Below are positions 36,900-48,775 of a stretch of DNA of 64,000 nt, in pieces (positions within the stretch are counted from its first letter, which is position 1; each line of letters opens with the position of its first letter). Below the pieces are notes generated by a model, which worked only from the letters and a program-made list of their open reading frames with translations, was not told where the DNA came from and did not search any database. Origin of the DNA: Histoplasma ohiense. Its lineage: Eukaryota; Ascomycota; Eurotiomycetes; Onygenales; Ajellomycetaceae. The stretch is from the NCBI GenBank assembly GCA_017607445.1, contig JAEVHH010000004.1, positions 4,588,001 to 4,652,000 of the forward strand. The letters are read 5' to 3'. The position numbers and the translations under genes are program-made.

Positions 36900-39692
36900 T
36901 TTGTACAGCTCAAATCATCTTGGTTGAAACTTCTCAGATTCTTCATTTTGTATGAGAACTCAAGTGCCCACAGTGAGGCTTGTTTCTTTCACTAGTGAGT
37001 CTTGTATTCTTTTCAATTGTATGATGTGGTTGAGCAGTAATTTGTTTGCTTTTGCTTGAATATGACTAACTTCTCTTACTCTTGATTTCATATCTGCAAT
37101 CACTATCTCCTCCTCTATCTGCTTCTGTGTATCCCCTGGGATACGCAGATGCACTTCATAGAGCAGGTAGAATGATGAGTACTTTGAGACTGCATGCTGA
37201 CAAACTCATATTGTGAATAATGTCTGTCTCAGATATTCATTCCATAATCTCATGAGCTTCTCCACTAGGTATTTCATCAGCATGCTGTCTAGTATTTCAT
37301 TTAAGTATTTGACTTTTTCATTTGTACAAGAGTGATAGAGTGTTGTTGTGCAATGCTTTGTCTGCAACTGTTTGATGAAGTGTCTCACAGCTTTTTCTAT
37401 GAGGTTTGCACTGTTATCTGTCAATATCTCACAGAGCATACCATAATTGATGTAGATATCATTGTGTAGAAATTTAGCAATGATCTTCTTCATTGCCTCT
37501 GGCACCACTCACACAATTGACCACTCTGTGGTGTAATTGATTGCTGTTATTATTCAGTGATTTTCATTTGATGTTCATGACAATACTTCTATAAGATCTA
37601 TCTCTCAACATTCAAATGATTTAATTGTATCTTCTATCTGATGTTGTGCTCTCTCACACTTCAATCCTTGTCTTGTATTTTTTGAGACTTGGCAGTTCAG
37701 ACACTTCTGTGTGTATGTCTGAATATCTTCTTCCATGTTTGATCAGTATGCTCAATCTTTCAGAACATTTATAAGTTCTGAGCTCTCTAAGTGACTGAAC
37801 TTCTTGTGCATATGACTTATCAGATTTCATCAAAACTGGAGCTCAAGATACAGTGCCTCTGCATAACTGAGATCACAGTAAGACACAACATTCTTCTCTA
37901 ACTTTGCAAGCTTGAATTTTGAAAGCATCTCTTCTATTATCTTCATCAGATGTTTATCAGCTGATACACTTCCATTCTTCAAGCAGATGATCATGACTTT
38001 CAATCACTCTGTCTCATCACAACTTCTCAGTGCTGTCAGTGTGAATTCTCTCTGTGCTGTGTTTGCTGAATCTTCTCTTATGAAGTCAGATCTATGACTT
38101 ATGGCATCTGACATGATAGCATTCATTCTCTTTCTGTATTTGATTTGAAGATTGTACATCTGGAACTCTGATATCCATTGTGCTAGCCACTTGGAGGGTT
38201 TGATTGTTGTTTGCAAATAAATGAGGCTTTCATGGTCAGTGATCACTGTTGTTGTATGCCTGTTGTTGATATATCAATCTCACAGATCTAGTGCATGTTT
38301 GATTGCTAGAAGTTTCTTCTCATACACAGAATAGTTAAGCTCTGCACTCAACAGCTTTTGATCATCATACACTACTGGGTGTAATTTATCATCCTCCTCC
38401 ACTTGCAAGAGGGAGCACTCAATGGCCCATTCTGATGTGTTGGTTTCAATTGTGAAGGGCTTTGTACAATCCAGTTGAACAAGCACTGAAGATATTGTCA
38501 TACATTCTCTAAGCTCAAGAAAGGCCTCTTTGCAGAAGGCATTTCAGATGATCAAATGAAATTTCTTTTTGCAAAGCTCAGCATCTGTCTCTTTAAGAAG
38601 ATCTGACAACAGAGCAGTGATTTGTGTGAAATCCTTTACAAACCTTCTGTAATAGAATGCCAGTTCTAAGAATTGATGTATGTGATATACATTTCTAAGC
38701 CTTGGCCATTTCGCGATAACTTCTAGTTTTTCAGGGATTGGGTGTATGCAGCCCTCTTTCATAAGATGTCTCACAAACTTCAACTCCTTTGTATTAAACA
38801 CACATTTCAATGATTTGACATAGAGCTTGTGCTCTGCCAGAGTTGTGAGCATCTGGTCCACATGTTGTAGATGCTCTTCATATGAGTTTGAAAAGATTAA
38901 GATATTGTCAAGATATACAAGATATGATTGACTGTTCTGTTTTGCAAGGATTGTATTCATTATCATCTGAAAGATTGTGGGGGTGTTTGTAAGTTTCATA
39001 GACATTGCAAGAAATTCAAACTTTCTCTATTGCATGTTAAACACTGTTTTGAGCACTGATAGTTCATCTATGTGAATCTGCCAGTATTCTGTGAGTAGAT
39101 CAATCTTCATCAAGTATTGAGCATTTTCTACTGTATCTAGTTGTTGTTGAATTTGTGGTAGTGGATATTCATTCTTTACAGTGAGCTTATTGAGTGTCTG
39201 ATAGTCAATGCACATACATCATTCTCCATTTGACTTCTTAGTGAATAGAACTGGGAAGTCTCATGCACTGAAGAATGATTATATGAGACCCCTCTTCAAC
39301 AACTCCTCTATCTGCTGCTGTAATTCCTCAAGATGCATTTGTGATAGAGAGTATATGTTGTGATTTATTGATTTCACATCCTCTGTATCAATCTCATGGA
39401 TGAATTCTCTTTTGAGTGGCAGAGAAGATGAAAGATCCATTTGAAAGACCTTCTTATGCTTTTCAAGCAGTGTCTTCATATGCATTTTGTTTTTTGAATC
39501 TTTTGCAGACAGCAGTTCTTTTGCCTCAGATTCTCTTATAATGTATAGAATGCTCTGAGTTGAAGGTTTACACAGTGCTTGCTTTGCTTGGTGTTGAATG
39601 ATGAGATTCAAATCTTCCATCTCTGATGTGTGAAACCTGCACCTCATATTCATGAGTAAGATTGTATGAATTTGGTTCTTACAATCTGTCAA
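36900..39692 (-). pseudogene. B1 pol remnant (RT, RNase H, integrase)
   Basis: Broken polyprotein. RT parts: MCIDYQTLNKLTVKNEYPLP, LMKIDLLTEYWQIHIDE and FQMIMNTILA followed by YLVYLDNILIFSNSYEEHL, where Y-L-D-N replaces Y-L-D-D. RNase H: IETNTSEWAIECSLLQ, LNYSVYEKKLLAIKHAL and ITDHESLIYL. Integrase: core near 37508-37206 (EILTDNSANLIEKAVRHFI) followed by HLRIPGDTQ and a coiled tail (37154-36960). Stops lie between the parts. Confidence 0.8.
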
Positions 39693-39899
39693 CTGTATGT
39701 GACATGTATGTCAATGAATTTGAGAATCATACTTCTGAAATCAATCAAGCTCCAAGATCAGATTGTATTCTACATCTGAAAGCATATACACTCAGATGCA
39801 GCAAGATCATCCCTCAAAGTGCAAAAGCATCTTTACTCTTACAGATGAGATAAGATAATGATTGTTCAGAAGCTTTACTTGTTTAGATTTCTCTATTCA

Positions 39900-41618
39900 T
39901 TATACATCAGATAATTGTTTTAGTATATGATCATCAATGTATTTCATTGAAGCATCTGTGTTCAATAACACCTTCACTGCCACTTCTCTTTTCTGTCTCA
40001 GATATCCTCTATACATCAGTGTATTCAGTTCTACAGTATTCAGATGTTTGTTCACTTTCTCTTCTGCACTCACTTCTTCATCTCTCTTCTGTTTAGCTCT
40101 TATAGAATTCAGAGAGTCATCTAACACAGACAACTCATCTACTTCAGAGATCTTTAGTAATCAATCAGCAAGTATCTCTGATTCTGCTGATCTCTCTAGT
40201 TTTTTGACTTCTTCTCTTGAAGGTGATTACAGCAATCCCTTGTGTTATGATTCTGTCAGCCACAGTGAAAGCACACTCTGTGTTTGCAACATCAGACTAC
40301 CTACTCTGATGAATTCTTCTTGAGAGGGTTTGAGACTCTTGCAATAGCATTGAAATCAATATTCATCATATCTGAATGTTTTGATGATGAAGTGATGAGT
40401 GTAGATGTGAGTCTCCTTGCATTCATCTGCATTCTCACTGCTTGCTTTCACAGCTTGCTTACTTGTTCTCTTGAGAGTAGTGTTTTGTACATTTCCTTCA
40501 CCATCTGTGGCTGTGGGTTAAGACACTTTCACTTGATGTATAGATCAGTGTCTAAGCTGTGTATGAAGATTTGTAGACAGAAAGATGTCAGAAGCTCTTG
40601 ATTCATCACAAAATAACACAAGCTGAAATGAATGTAGTATGATGCAAGGTCTTCTTCTTACTTGCATTCTACAAAGTGTTCATAACATTTGTCTTTGACA
40701 TCTAGTTCCTTGAAGTTATACAGAATTCATCTTGTGAAATTGTCCCACTTTCATAATAATCCATACTTGTCAGATGTTTTCACATTCAACTTCTCAGCTG
40801 TCATTCAAAAGAATCTAGCTTTTCTCTTGAGAATAGATGCTGTGTGCAAGATCTGCTGTAATTCAGTGAGTTGTCATTCTATGAGCTCATACTCTATGCA
40901 ATAGTGTGAATATATCTGATTCAATCAGTTGAGAGTGGTGTTGTTCTTACACTCATCATCAAAGTGTGATGGGTTAGATAGATCATCTGATTTGATATAT
41001 TCTGTGATGATTGACATATTCTCAGAGAATGCTGTTTGTGCTGTGTATGCTGAGTCAGGGTTGTTAGATGGGGTGTTGATGTTTGAAGAGTTGATTAAGC
41101 TACACAATGAGATCTTGAGTGTTGTTGGATGTTCAGTCTTGAGATGTATGTGCTTCAGCTCTCAGTGCAGATTAGTCATCTGAGTATCTCACTTGTTTCT
41201 GATATTTGTGAGACTATCTGCAAAGCTCACAGCATTTGCTGTTTGTTGTTGAGCAGCTTCTGCACACTGACATTTCTTCTGCATCTTGAGCTCTGTTTGG
41301 TAAAGATTACACATTGTCAATATCTTCTTCAACAAGGTGTTGTGGATGAGAAGCTTGTTGTTCTTGAGTGTGAGAGCTGCTGCTCTGTGTACTGCTTTTT
41401 GTAGATCTTTAGAAATCAGTTGCATTTCATTCAGTTCAGGTACAAGGAATGGGTGTTGATTGAAGATGTCCATGATGATTATCATTGATTGTACACTTTT
41501 CTCTATATCTTAAAAATATTGTTTGTAGTTGATTTCTTGTTGATATTTTCTTGATTGTACAACTGACTGACTTCTTCTTAAGCTTGTGAGTAGAGTGGTT
41601 CTTTGAATCATTGTCCAC
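39900..41618 (-). pseudogene. B1 gag-protease remnant
   Basis: Several short minus-strand frames. 40133-39900 includes AVKVLLNTDASMKYIDDHIL, which matches a retropepsin region with D-A-S instead of D-S/T-G. Charged frames 41618-41189 are probably gag. No intact zinc knuckle recognised. Assignment of the gag part rests mainly on position. Confidence 0.55.
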
Positions 41619-41843
41619 CTCTACACCATCTTTCTACATCCTCAGCTCACCTCACATATGGCAGTGAGTTGTCTGCTATCAATTTTGCAATCAAAAGCAT
41701 TTCAACTTCACTGCTCATTCATACAATTGAGCTCTAGAGTGTAGAGATGACCACACTGGCATGATAACTACAACTCACATTGTAGGTGGAATTATCACAC
41801 CCTCAGAAGTGTATGCTCTCTTCAGTTTAGACATGCTATCAGA

Positions 41844-41989
41844 TATAGTTCAAAGGTTGCTTAAGCTGTTCAAAGCTTCTAAGCTTTGCAGCTCTTCTTA
41901 TACAAAATAACTAGTGCAGTAGTGTACACCATCCTTAATAATAGGGGGTGGCGTACGCCACGGAAGAATAATAAGCCGAAATTACCACA
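41844..41989 (-). repeat. 5' LTR of B1
   Basis: 146 bp ending GCCGAAATTACCACA. It retains several CpG sites (for example GGCGTACGCCACGG), so it is less mutated than the left LTR. Confidence 0.85.
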
Positions 41990-42499
41990 TGCTGTCATAT
42001 ACTGAGATTGCAATTAACAGTTGAAATTTCACTACAACAGACATAAGCTCATTCTTTCTTCTATATAAATACAACTTAGAGATTCTGAACTTCTCTGAGA
42101 CTCTCTGAGAAACCACATACATTCACAGTCTTATACAGATGACAGAGAACATTGTGAGCAAGCTGAAGAAAGTCTGCAAATGAGCAGAAACTTCAATGAT
42201 CAGTATTCAGTAAAATTATAAGAATCAAGCAAACATCAGAAGAAGTTCTACAACTCAATATTATATAGAAGACAAAATCTGACTAGATCTCAAGAACATA
42301 AGAACAGACCACTCCTCACATACACTAGATTACTATCATATCAAGTATACAGTGAAGAAAGTGCTAGACACACACAATTATCAACTCAACATCTCATCTG
42401 ACATTCACAACATCTTTCATACAAATCTGCTTCAATCCACAGCTGAGAATTCATTCCTCTCTCAGAGAACCTTCAATTGACAGTCACTCATCATCATAG

Positions 42500-42660
42500 A
42501 AGAAGATAATGAACTCAAGTGGAAAATCAAAGCAATTCTTGACAATAGAATCAATCACCACCACTGCAAATATCTCATCAAATAAGTAGAATACAATCAT
42601 TCAATCTGAAAACTCATGTCTGTCTTGAAGAACACTGTCACTCTTGACATCTATGAGTTC
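42500..42660 (+). pseudogene. A1 chromodomain remnant
   Basis: Downstream of integrase: KWKIKAILDNRINHHHCKYLIK, a stop (TAA), then VEYNHS, a second stop in place of the usual Trp, and KLMSVLKN. The spacing of the E-x-I-L-D, Y-L-V/I-K-W and W-E-P positions is that of a chromodomain, which targets integration to heterochromatin in chromoviruses. The A3 copy keeps LIKWIEYNCPIWE at the window end. Confidence 0.75.
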
Positions 42661-42686
42661 TCACTCATCTCAGTAGAGGGGGATAA

Positions 42687-43221
42687 TGTGACAGATTAGT
42701 ATCTGTTAGTAATTAACTTATACAATCAACTCTTCTTCTGCATTCACTTGTTTCTGATCACTGTGATCTTATGTAATTCTTGATGTTCTTTCACTTCATA
42801 TTCTGTGCTCATATAGTTTCTAACAATTCTTCTGTGTAGCTTTTAACATTCTTCTACTTCATGCTCTGCACTTATATAATCTCTAACAATTCTTCTGTGT
42901 AGCTTCTGATGTTCTCTCACTCTGTGTTCCACACTCATGTAGTCTCTAACAATTCTTTCATGTAGCTCTCAATGATTCCCCTCACTTCATACTCTGCACT
43001 TGTGTAGTTTCTAACAATTCTTACATATATCTCTTAATGTTCTTCTGCTCCACACTTTACTGTGGAGCAGCTTCTGATATTCTTTCATCTCAAACTTTTC
43101 TCTATAAGAATCTTCTTCATACAATCTTTTCTTCTGATTTCTTTTCTCTTTCTTTTCTTAATCAATTCATAATCTGTAATTAGAATAGAATCAAATTGTT
43201 AATTGAAGTACATCTGTTACA
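42687..43221 (+). repeat. 3' LTR of A1
   Basis: 535 bp, same length as the 5' LTR. Preceded by the polypurine tract GAGGGGGATAA and followed by the GTCTT duplication. Confidence 0.9.
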
Positions 43222-43308
43222 GTCTTTCACTGTTCTGATTGTATTGTGTGATCTATTGATAAGTTTCTGTTGATTAAATCTTGTCAAAAGCTAATCTGAC
43301 TGTGAATC
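43222..43308 (-). mobile_element. Family B copy B2, second segment
   Basis: Eighty-seven bases colinear with B1 34471-34548. They directly continue B2 after removal of A1 and end at the A2 insertion (duplication GAATC, 43304-43308). Confidence 0.8.
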
Positions 43309-43779
43309 TGTAATGGGCGTACTTCGATTAACAATTTGATACTATCCTAATTACAGATTACAAATTGATTAAGGAAAGAAAGAGAAAAGAAATCAGAAGA
43401 AAAGGTTGTATGAAGAAGGTTTTTATAGAAGAAAGTTCAGAGTGGAAAAATATCAGAAGCCACTTCACAGTGAAGTGTGGAGTGAAAGAACATTAAGAGA
43501 TATATATAAAAATCATTAGAAGCTACACAAGTATGGAATATGGAACAGAGAAATCATTGAAAGCTACACAGAAGAATTGTTAGAGACTACACAAGTGTGA
43601 AACACAGAGTGAAAGAATGTTAAGAGCTACACAGAAGAATTGTTAGAAACTACACAAGCACAGAGCACAAAGCAGAAGAACATTGAGAATTACACAAAAT
43701 CACAACAGTCAGAAATGAGCAGATACAGAAGAGAAGTTGATTGCATAAATTAATTACTAATAGATGCTAACCCATCACA
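43309..43779 (-). repeat. 3' LTR of A2
   Basis: 471 bp. The purine tract (CCCCCTC on the plus strand, about 43785-43791) lies just inside, confirming minus orientation. Confidence 0.88.
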
Positions 43780-44477
43780 TTATCCCCCTCTATCAGAGTG
43801 AGTGAGAACTTATAGATGTTGAGAGTGGTGGTGTTCTTCAAGATGAATGTGAATTCTCAGATTGAATGATTGTATTCTACTCATTTGATAAGATATTCAT
43901 AGCAGTGATGATTGATTCTATCATCAAGAATTGTTTTGATTTCTTATTTGAGTTCATTGTCTTCTTCTATAATGATGAGTGACTGTTAATTGAAGATTCT
44001 CTGTGAGGGGAATGGATCCTCAGCTGTGGGTCAGAGCAGATTCATATAAAAGACATTGTGAATATCAGACAGAGTGTCAAGTTGATAATCATGTGTGTCT
44101 AGCACTTTCTTCACCATATATTTGATGTGATGATAATCTAGTGTACACAAGAAGTGATTCATTCTTATGTTCTTGAGATTCAATCAGATTTTGTCTTCTA
44201 TATAATATCAGATTACAGAACTTCTTCTGATGTTCATTTGATTCTCATAATTTTACTGAGCACTGATCATTGAAGTTTCTGCTTATTTATAGACTTTCTT
44301 CAACTTATTCATGATGTTCTCTGCTGTCTGTATGAGACTGTGGGTATGTGTGGTTTCTCAGAGAGTCTCAGAGAAGTTCAGAACCTCTAAGTTGTATTTA
44401 TATAGAAGAAAAAATGAGCTTACATCTGTCATAGCAGAATCTCAACTGTTAATTGCAATCTCAGTATATGACAGCAG

Positions 44478-44884
44478 TGTGACGGGTTAGCACCCGTTAG
44501 TAATTAACTTACGCAACCAACTCCCCTCCTGCACCCGCTCGTTCCTGGCCGTTGTGACCTCGCGTAACCCTCGATGTTCTTCCGCTCCGTGCTCCGCGCT
44601 CGCGTAGTTTCTAACGATTCTTCCGCGTAGCTCTTAACGTTCTTCCGCTCCGTGCTCCGCGCTCGCGTAGTCTCTAACGATTCTTACGCGTACCCCTTAA
44701 TGTTCTTCCGCTCCGCGCTCCACTGTGGAGCGGCTTCTGATATTCTTCCGCCCCGAACTTTCCCCTATAAGAACCCCCTTCGTACGACCTTTTCTTCTGA
44801 TTTCTTTTCTCTTTCTTTTCTTAATCAATTCGTAATCTGTAATTAGGATAGTACCAAATCGTTAATCGAAGTACGCCCGTTACA
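44478..44884 (+). repeat. Unmutated solo LTR of family A
   Basis: 407 bp, TGTGACGGG...GCCCGTTACA, flanked by perfect AGCAG duplications (44473-44477 and 44885-44889). Rich in CpG, unlike every neighbouring copy. Contains two internal units of about 64 bp, and AATCAATTCGTAAT at 44823-44836. With no internal region, it is best explained by LTR-LTR recombination after a recent insertion into A2. Confidence 0.93.
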
Positions 44885-44889
44885 AGCAG

Positions 44890-46491
44890 ATTGCTTCAGT
44901 TGTTTTGCATATAATTACAGAACTTACAGAGAATGTTCTTTACTATTTATATCATTCTCTCAGTAGCTTCATCAGTCTCTGAGTGATATGCTGTTGATAA
45001 CTTTCATTCAATTCTTAGTAATTGACATACATGAGCTCAGAGTGCACTGATGAATTGACTGTCTCTATCTGACACAATGAATGAAGACAGATCATATATA
45101 TGATAGAATGAGCTTCTGATGAAGATGTCTGCAACTACTTCAGCATTCATCTTGTCACAGAGCTGTAATATTACACTCTTACTGAGTTGATCAACAATGA
45201 CTAGAATGTTTGTAGAATCTCCACTCTTGAGCAAGAAAACTGCAAAATTGATAGCTATATCACATCAAGTTCAGTCAGAGACAGATAGAGGCTTCAGTAT
45301 CTCTTTTCAGTGTTCACATTATATCATCACTGAGTCACAGCAATCACAGTTGTGTACAAACCAGTATATGTCTTTCAACATATCTGATCAATAGAATTTT
45401 CAGACAATGATATTGTATATGATTTCACATTCTGAGTGCTCAGTCATCAGCAAATCATGAATTTCTTGCATGATCTGTATTTGTAGAGATTCTGAATTGA
45501 GAATCCATCATCTATCTTGAAAGTGCAAGTAGTTGTCATTGTCAATTGAATATGCTGAGATATCTGTTCTTGAGTATACATCTGTGGAAAATCAAGATGC
45601 TTTACTTCATACAGCTTTGATGACTTGCTGTCAGAATTCATCTGCTTCTGCTGCTAGTCTCCATTGTTCTTCAAGTAAGGGTTCTTGAGCTTGGAACTGA
45701 TTGATATGTATGTGGGGTTTATCTGATTGCATAGAACTTTCTATAATCACAGAGTTGATTAATCAATGCTCTCAGTGTTTCCATCTATCATCTAAATCAT
45801 CAGATGATATATCTTGTTTTCAGCAGAACAGAGCATCTGCAAGGATGTTCTCTACTTCAGATTGATAATGAATTGTGAATGAAAAATGGTTAAGAAACAA
45901 TGATCAATGCATATGTCTTTTGATGAGCTTATAAGTGATTGTGAAGTATTCTAAGTTCTTATGATTGATAACAATCTCAAACTTCTCAACACTCATAAGT
46001 TCAGACTTTTATTTCTCAAGATATTGTATAATCACTAGAAGCTTCTTGTTGTAGATCTTGTAGTTGCATTCAGCAGACAACATCTTTTTCAAGATAAAGA
46101 CACAAGATTGTAGAACATCTTCATTATTGTATTACATTAGTGTCTCATCTACTACATAATCTGAGATGTCTGTTTTGAGAATTGTATGCTTATCTGAATT
46201 GAATGATTGCAGCATTGAGGTGTTTGTGAATATACACTTCAGTTTTTTGAATGCTGCATCTGCTTCATCAGTTCATTGAAATACAGCATCTTTTCAGATC
46301 AGATCTGTCAGTGATTGTATGATATCAGAGAAGTCTTTGATGAATCTTTGATAGAAGTTGATGAATTCTAGAAAGTTTCTAGTCTCTTTTACTGAGACTG
46401 ATGTCTTTCAGTTGAGGATTGCTTCCATCTTTTTAGAATTCATGTGTACATCTTTTTCAGCTTTGATGATGAATTCTAGATAGATTGTAGA
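44890..46491 (-). pseudogene. A2 pol remnant (RNase H and integrase)
   Basis: Minus-strand decayed pol between the solo LTR and C1. The clearest part is the integrase core at 45234-45037: STNILVIVDQLSKSVILQL and FIVSDRDSQFISAL, containing the first two Asp positions of the DDE triad. It is colinear with A1 33690-33900 and A3 63030-63230. Confidence 0.75.
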
Positions 46492-46762
46492 TGTAAGAGA
46501 TAGTTGTAGGTATAATTATAGGAGTAGTGTGAAGTACGCACGTAGGATGTTAAGAAGGTAGCAATCTCTATTATTCAAAGCTAATCACTGATCTTCTAAT
46601 ATCTACGGATATCAGCGAGCATTATATAGGCGACCACCACACGCTACGGCCGCCTATGGTGCTGTGTGCTATGTCCCTCCTCATTAATTCTGGTGTGTTC
46701 TGTGTTCTTCTATCGCCACATAGCTATTTCCTAATATAGATATCTCCGTTGCGCCTATTACA
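46492..46762 (-). repeat. 3' LTR of C1
   Basis: 271 bp, TGTAAGAGATAG...GCGCCTATTACA on the plus strand. Confidence 0.92.
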
Positions 46763-47305
46763 ATTATCTCCCTTCTTCAAAGGCCTGGTCCTCAGGGCTT
46801 CTTAATGTGATGTGCGAAGTTCATAATATGTGCTGTGTGGTTGATATTGTATGAAATTCGCAGGATCGGGCTGGATTAATTGTCGGGGTTAATTCCAAAG
46901 TGTTGCTGTTTCGGAAGAATGTTTTTCCATCTCCAGTGTCAATGCAGTCCAATCACGATTTAGGCACAACTTCTGAACCCCTTTCCTTTGACTTTTACAC
47001 CAAAAAGTCGTACCTTAACAAAATCATCACCACCATCACCACCAACAATTTTTTATTTAAAAAGAATACACCAATTTATCAAACAAAGTACACTGTATCT
47101 TCCTATGCAATTTTTATTGTGAAATTCGAAGTTTTGATTGCGTGGTTGCATTTTCCATTTTGGGTTGAGTTTTGTGTTGTTGCAATTTCTTTGACCATCA
47201 TTGCAATATTGGTTCCAATCTCCAACATCTGTCTTTCTTTCTTGTTGCTTTTGCTTTTCCTCCTCCTTTGAATAAGGCCTTGGTACTAATTAAAGTTATG
47301 ATAGA

Positions 47306-48456
47306 ATGTCAGAACCAGCTGTTTCCATTGCTGGTTCGGAGCCTATGGAGGGTGATATGCTGTCTGCTATCGAGAGCATTTGCTTGGGTTGTCTGGAGAG
47401 GTTGCAGAACCCTCCAGTATATCCTTGCTTTGTGAACAATGGACGGACATGCTGTCACATCTGCCATATATCAAATAGGAGTTGTGCTGCTGTAAGTTTT
47501 CTTAAACTGAGGTTGTTATGGGTGCTAACAGGTTATAGGTGCCTGAGTGCTTTCACAAAACCAGTCAATCTTTGATCAATGAATTTCATGAGATGCTGCT
47601 CTCTGATGAAGTTCTGAATGAGAGATTTGCCATGTATCAAACTGCTGTTGCAAGGTTTGTACTTGATGTGCAGGTCTATAAGAATGCAGGTGGGGTTCTA
47701 GAATTCTATATGAACTCTGATGATCTGTTGTCACAGCAGGGTGTGGCATTCGATCATAGCAGTGTTCCAGAAAGCGTGTTTTCACATCCTGCTATTACAT
47801 CAGTGTCCTTCTCACTGGGCCAAGATCTTGGTACATTATTTGAGTTGACTGATAATGTAGGCGAAGATGAGGAAGCGGACAGTTCTGTTGAAGTGTTAGA
47901 AAGGAACACAGCAGCATATTGCTGTCATTGTATTCGACATTTGACAACATCCCCCCACCATCATTGTGAGCCTGCTGAGGGTTGATGCAAAAAATGCAAG
48001 CACTGCTCAGTGATGAAGCATACCTGCATTCTGGTAAGTTATTATTCAAAACAGATGTTTTTACAGTATATAATATTAACTTCCTATTAGATGCCAGTGG
48101 ATGCTGTTGAATTGGCTCAGGCAGTTATCAACACTGCTGAGGATTTAATTGTCACTGGTGTGGACACTTTGAACATTAACATTTTGCAGAGTGCTGTGAC
48201 TGCAGTGGTTAGATTCTTTGCTGTGAAGATCTGGGAGATTCAACAAGATGATTCTTCTGAGGCTCCAGCTGAAACAGTGGTTGGTGAGATCTCGATGGTT
48301 ACATCACCAGTCGCAGCTCCCAAGTCATTGTTGAAACATTGTGCTTTGCCAGTTGAGGAAATCCAGGATAATAAGCAGGTTTGCCTTGGTGACAATTCCT
48401 CAAATGACACTGGCCAAGCTGAGGCAGATCTGTTTTTTAATCCCTGGGTGGAATAA
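47306..48456 (+). CDS. Antisense accessory gene of family C, two Cys6 modules
   Basis: Encoded opposite to gag-pol between integrase and the 3' LTR. Exons 47306-47491, 47539-48033 and 48091-48456 join in frame at GT-AG borders. They give 348 codons with a single in-frame TGA at 47983-47985. Module 1: C26-x2-C29-x11-C41-x8-C50-x2-C53-x6-C60. Module 2: C190-x2-C193-x11-C205-x9-C215-x2-C218-x6-C225. Both resemble a fungal Zn2Cys6 cluster with a long first loop (x11 instead of x6). Between them lies an acidic segment (VGEDEEADSS), and a helical C-terminal region begins AVELAQAVINTAEDLIV. A decayed copy lies at the same place in C2. A DNA- or chromatin-binding role is inference; no known family recognised. 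Confidence 0.6.
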
Positions 48457-48549
48457 GTATATCCAGCAGTCATCATCATCTTCTTTGTTTTCATTTACTG
48501 ACTGGCTTCTGATAGGTTTTATTAAACTGTTCCAAGTACTCCTGGCTGT

Positions 48550-48680
48550 TCACCAAGTTTTCCTCAGGTTCCCAAGAATTATCTGCATCTGTACAATCTT
48601 TCCATTTGACAAGATATTGTGTTTGACCGCGGTACTGATGTTTGTCTAATATAGCTTCAACTTCCCATTCCTCTTACACA
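48550..48680 (-). pseudogene. C1 chromodomain
   Basis: Reads EEWEVEAILDKHQYRGQTQ then YLVKWKDCTDADNSWEPEENL, a textbook chromodomain with its aromatic positions kept. Two in-frame stops (TAA at about 48770 and just before the domain) separate it from integrase. It marks family C as a chromovirus. Confidence 0.88.
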
Positions 48681-48775
48681 TCTATAATTATTGGTTCTGC
48701 TTGCGGGATTTGTCTGTCGCGCGCGTGATAAGGTTTGAGAAGGGAAACATGGAATACAGGATGAATTCCTTTATA

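Larger units (their letters stand above)
34031..41989 (-). mobile_element. Family B copy B1, complete Ty3/gypsy element
   Basis: 7,959 bp with two 146-bp LTRs (34031-34176 and 41844-41989). Inserted in A1 integrase with a 4-bp duplication TGCT (34027-34030 and 41990-41993). Reads on the minus strand: gag (about 41618-40200), protease (about 40133-39900), RT (39692-38544), RNase H (38501-38004) and integrase (38000-36900). A purine tract lies on the minus strand next to the left LTR (revcomp of 34177-34190). An additional plus-strand gene lies at 34570-36007. I recognised no chromodomain. Confidence 0.88.
29197..43221 (+). mobile_element. Family A copy A1, complete Ty3/gypsy chromovirus
   Basis: Bounded by 535-bp LTRs and a perfect 5-bp target duplication GTCTT (29192-29196 and 43222-43226). 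Without the nested B1 (34031-41989) it is about 6.1 kb. Order: gag with a CX2CX4HX4C knuckle (about 30990-31032), protease (about 31230-31460), reverse transcriptase (31790-32660), RNase H (32690-33120), integrase (33330-34030 continuing at 41990-42480), chromodomain (about 42500-42660) and a purine tract before the 3' LTR. Protease-RT-RH-INT order defines Ty3/gypsy. Dead: many stops, mostly TGA where family members have TGG. Confidence 0.92.

Noticed and set aside
44520..44760. Short direct repeats in the family A LTR as a CRISPR-like array
   Set aside because: The units are contiguous tandem copies without unique spacers, inside a eukaryotic LTR.
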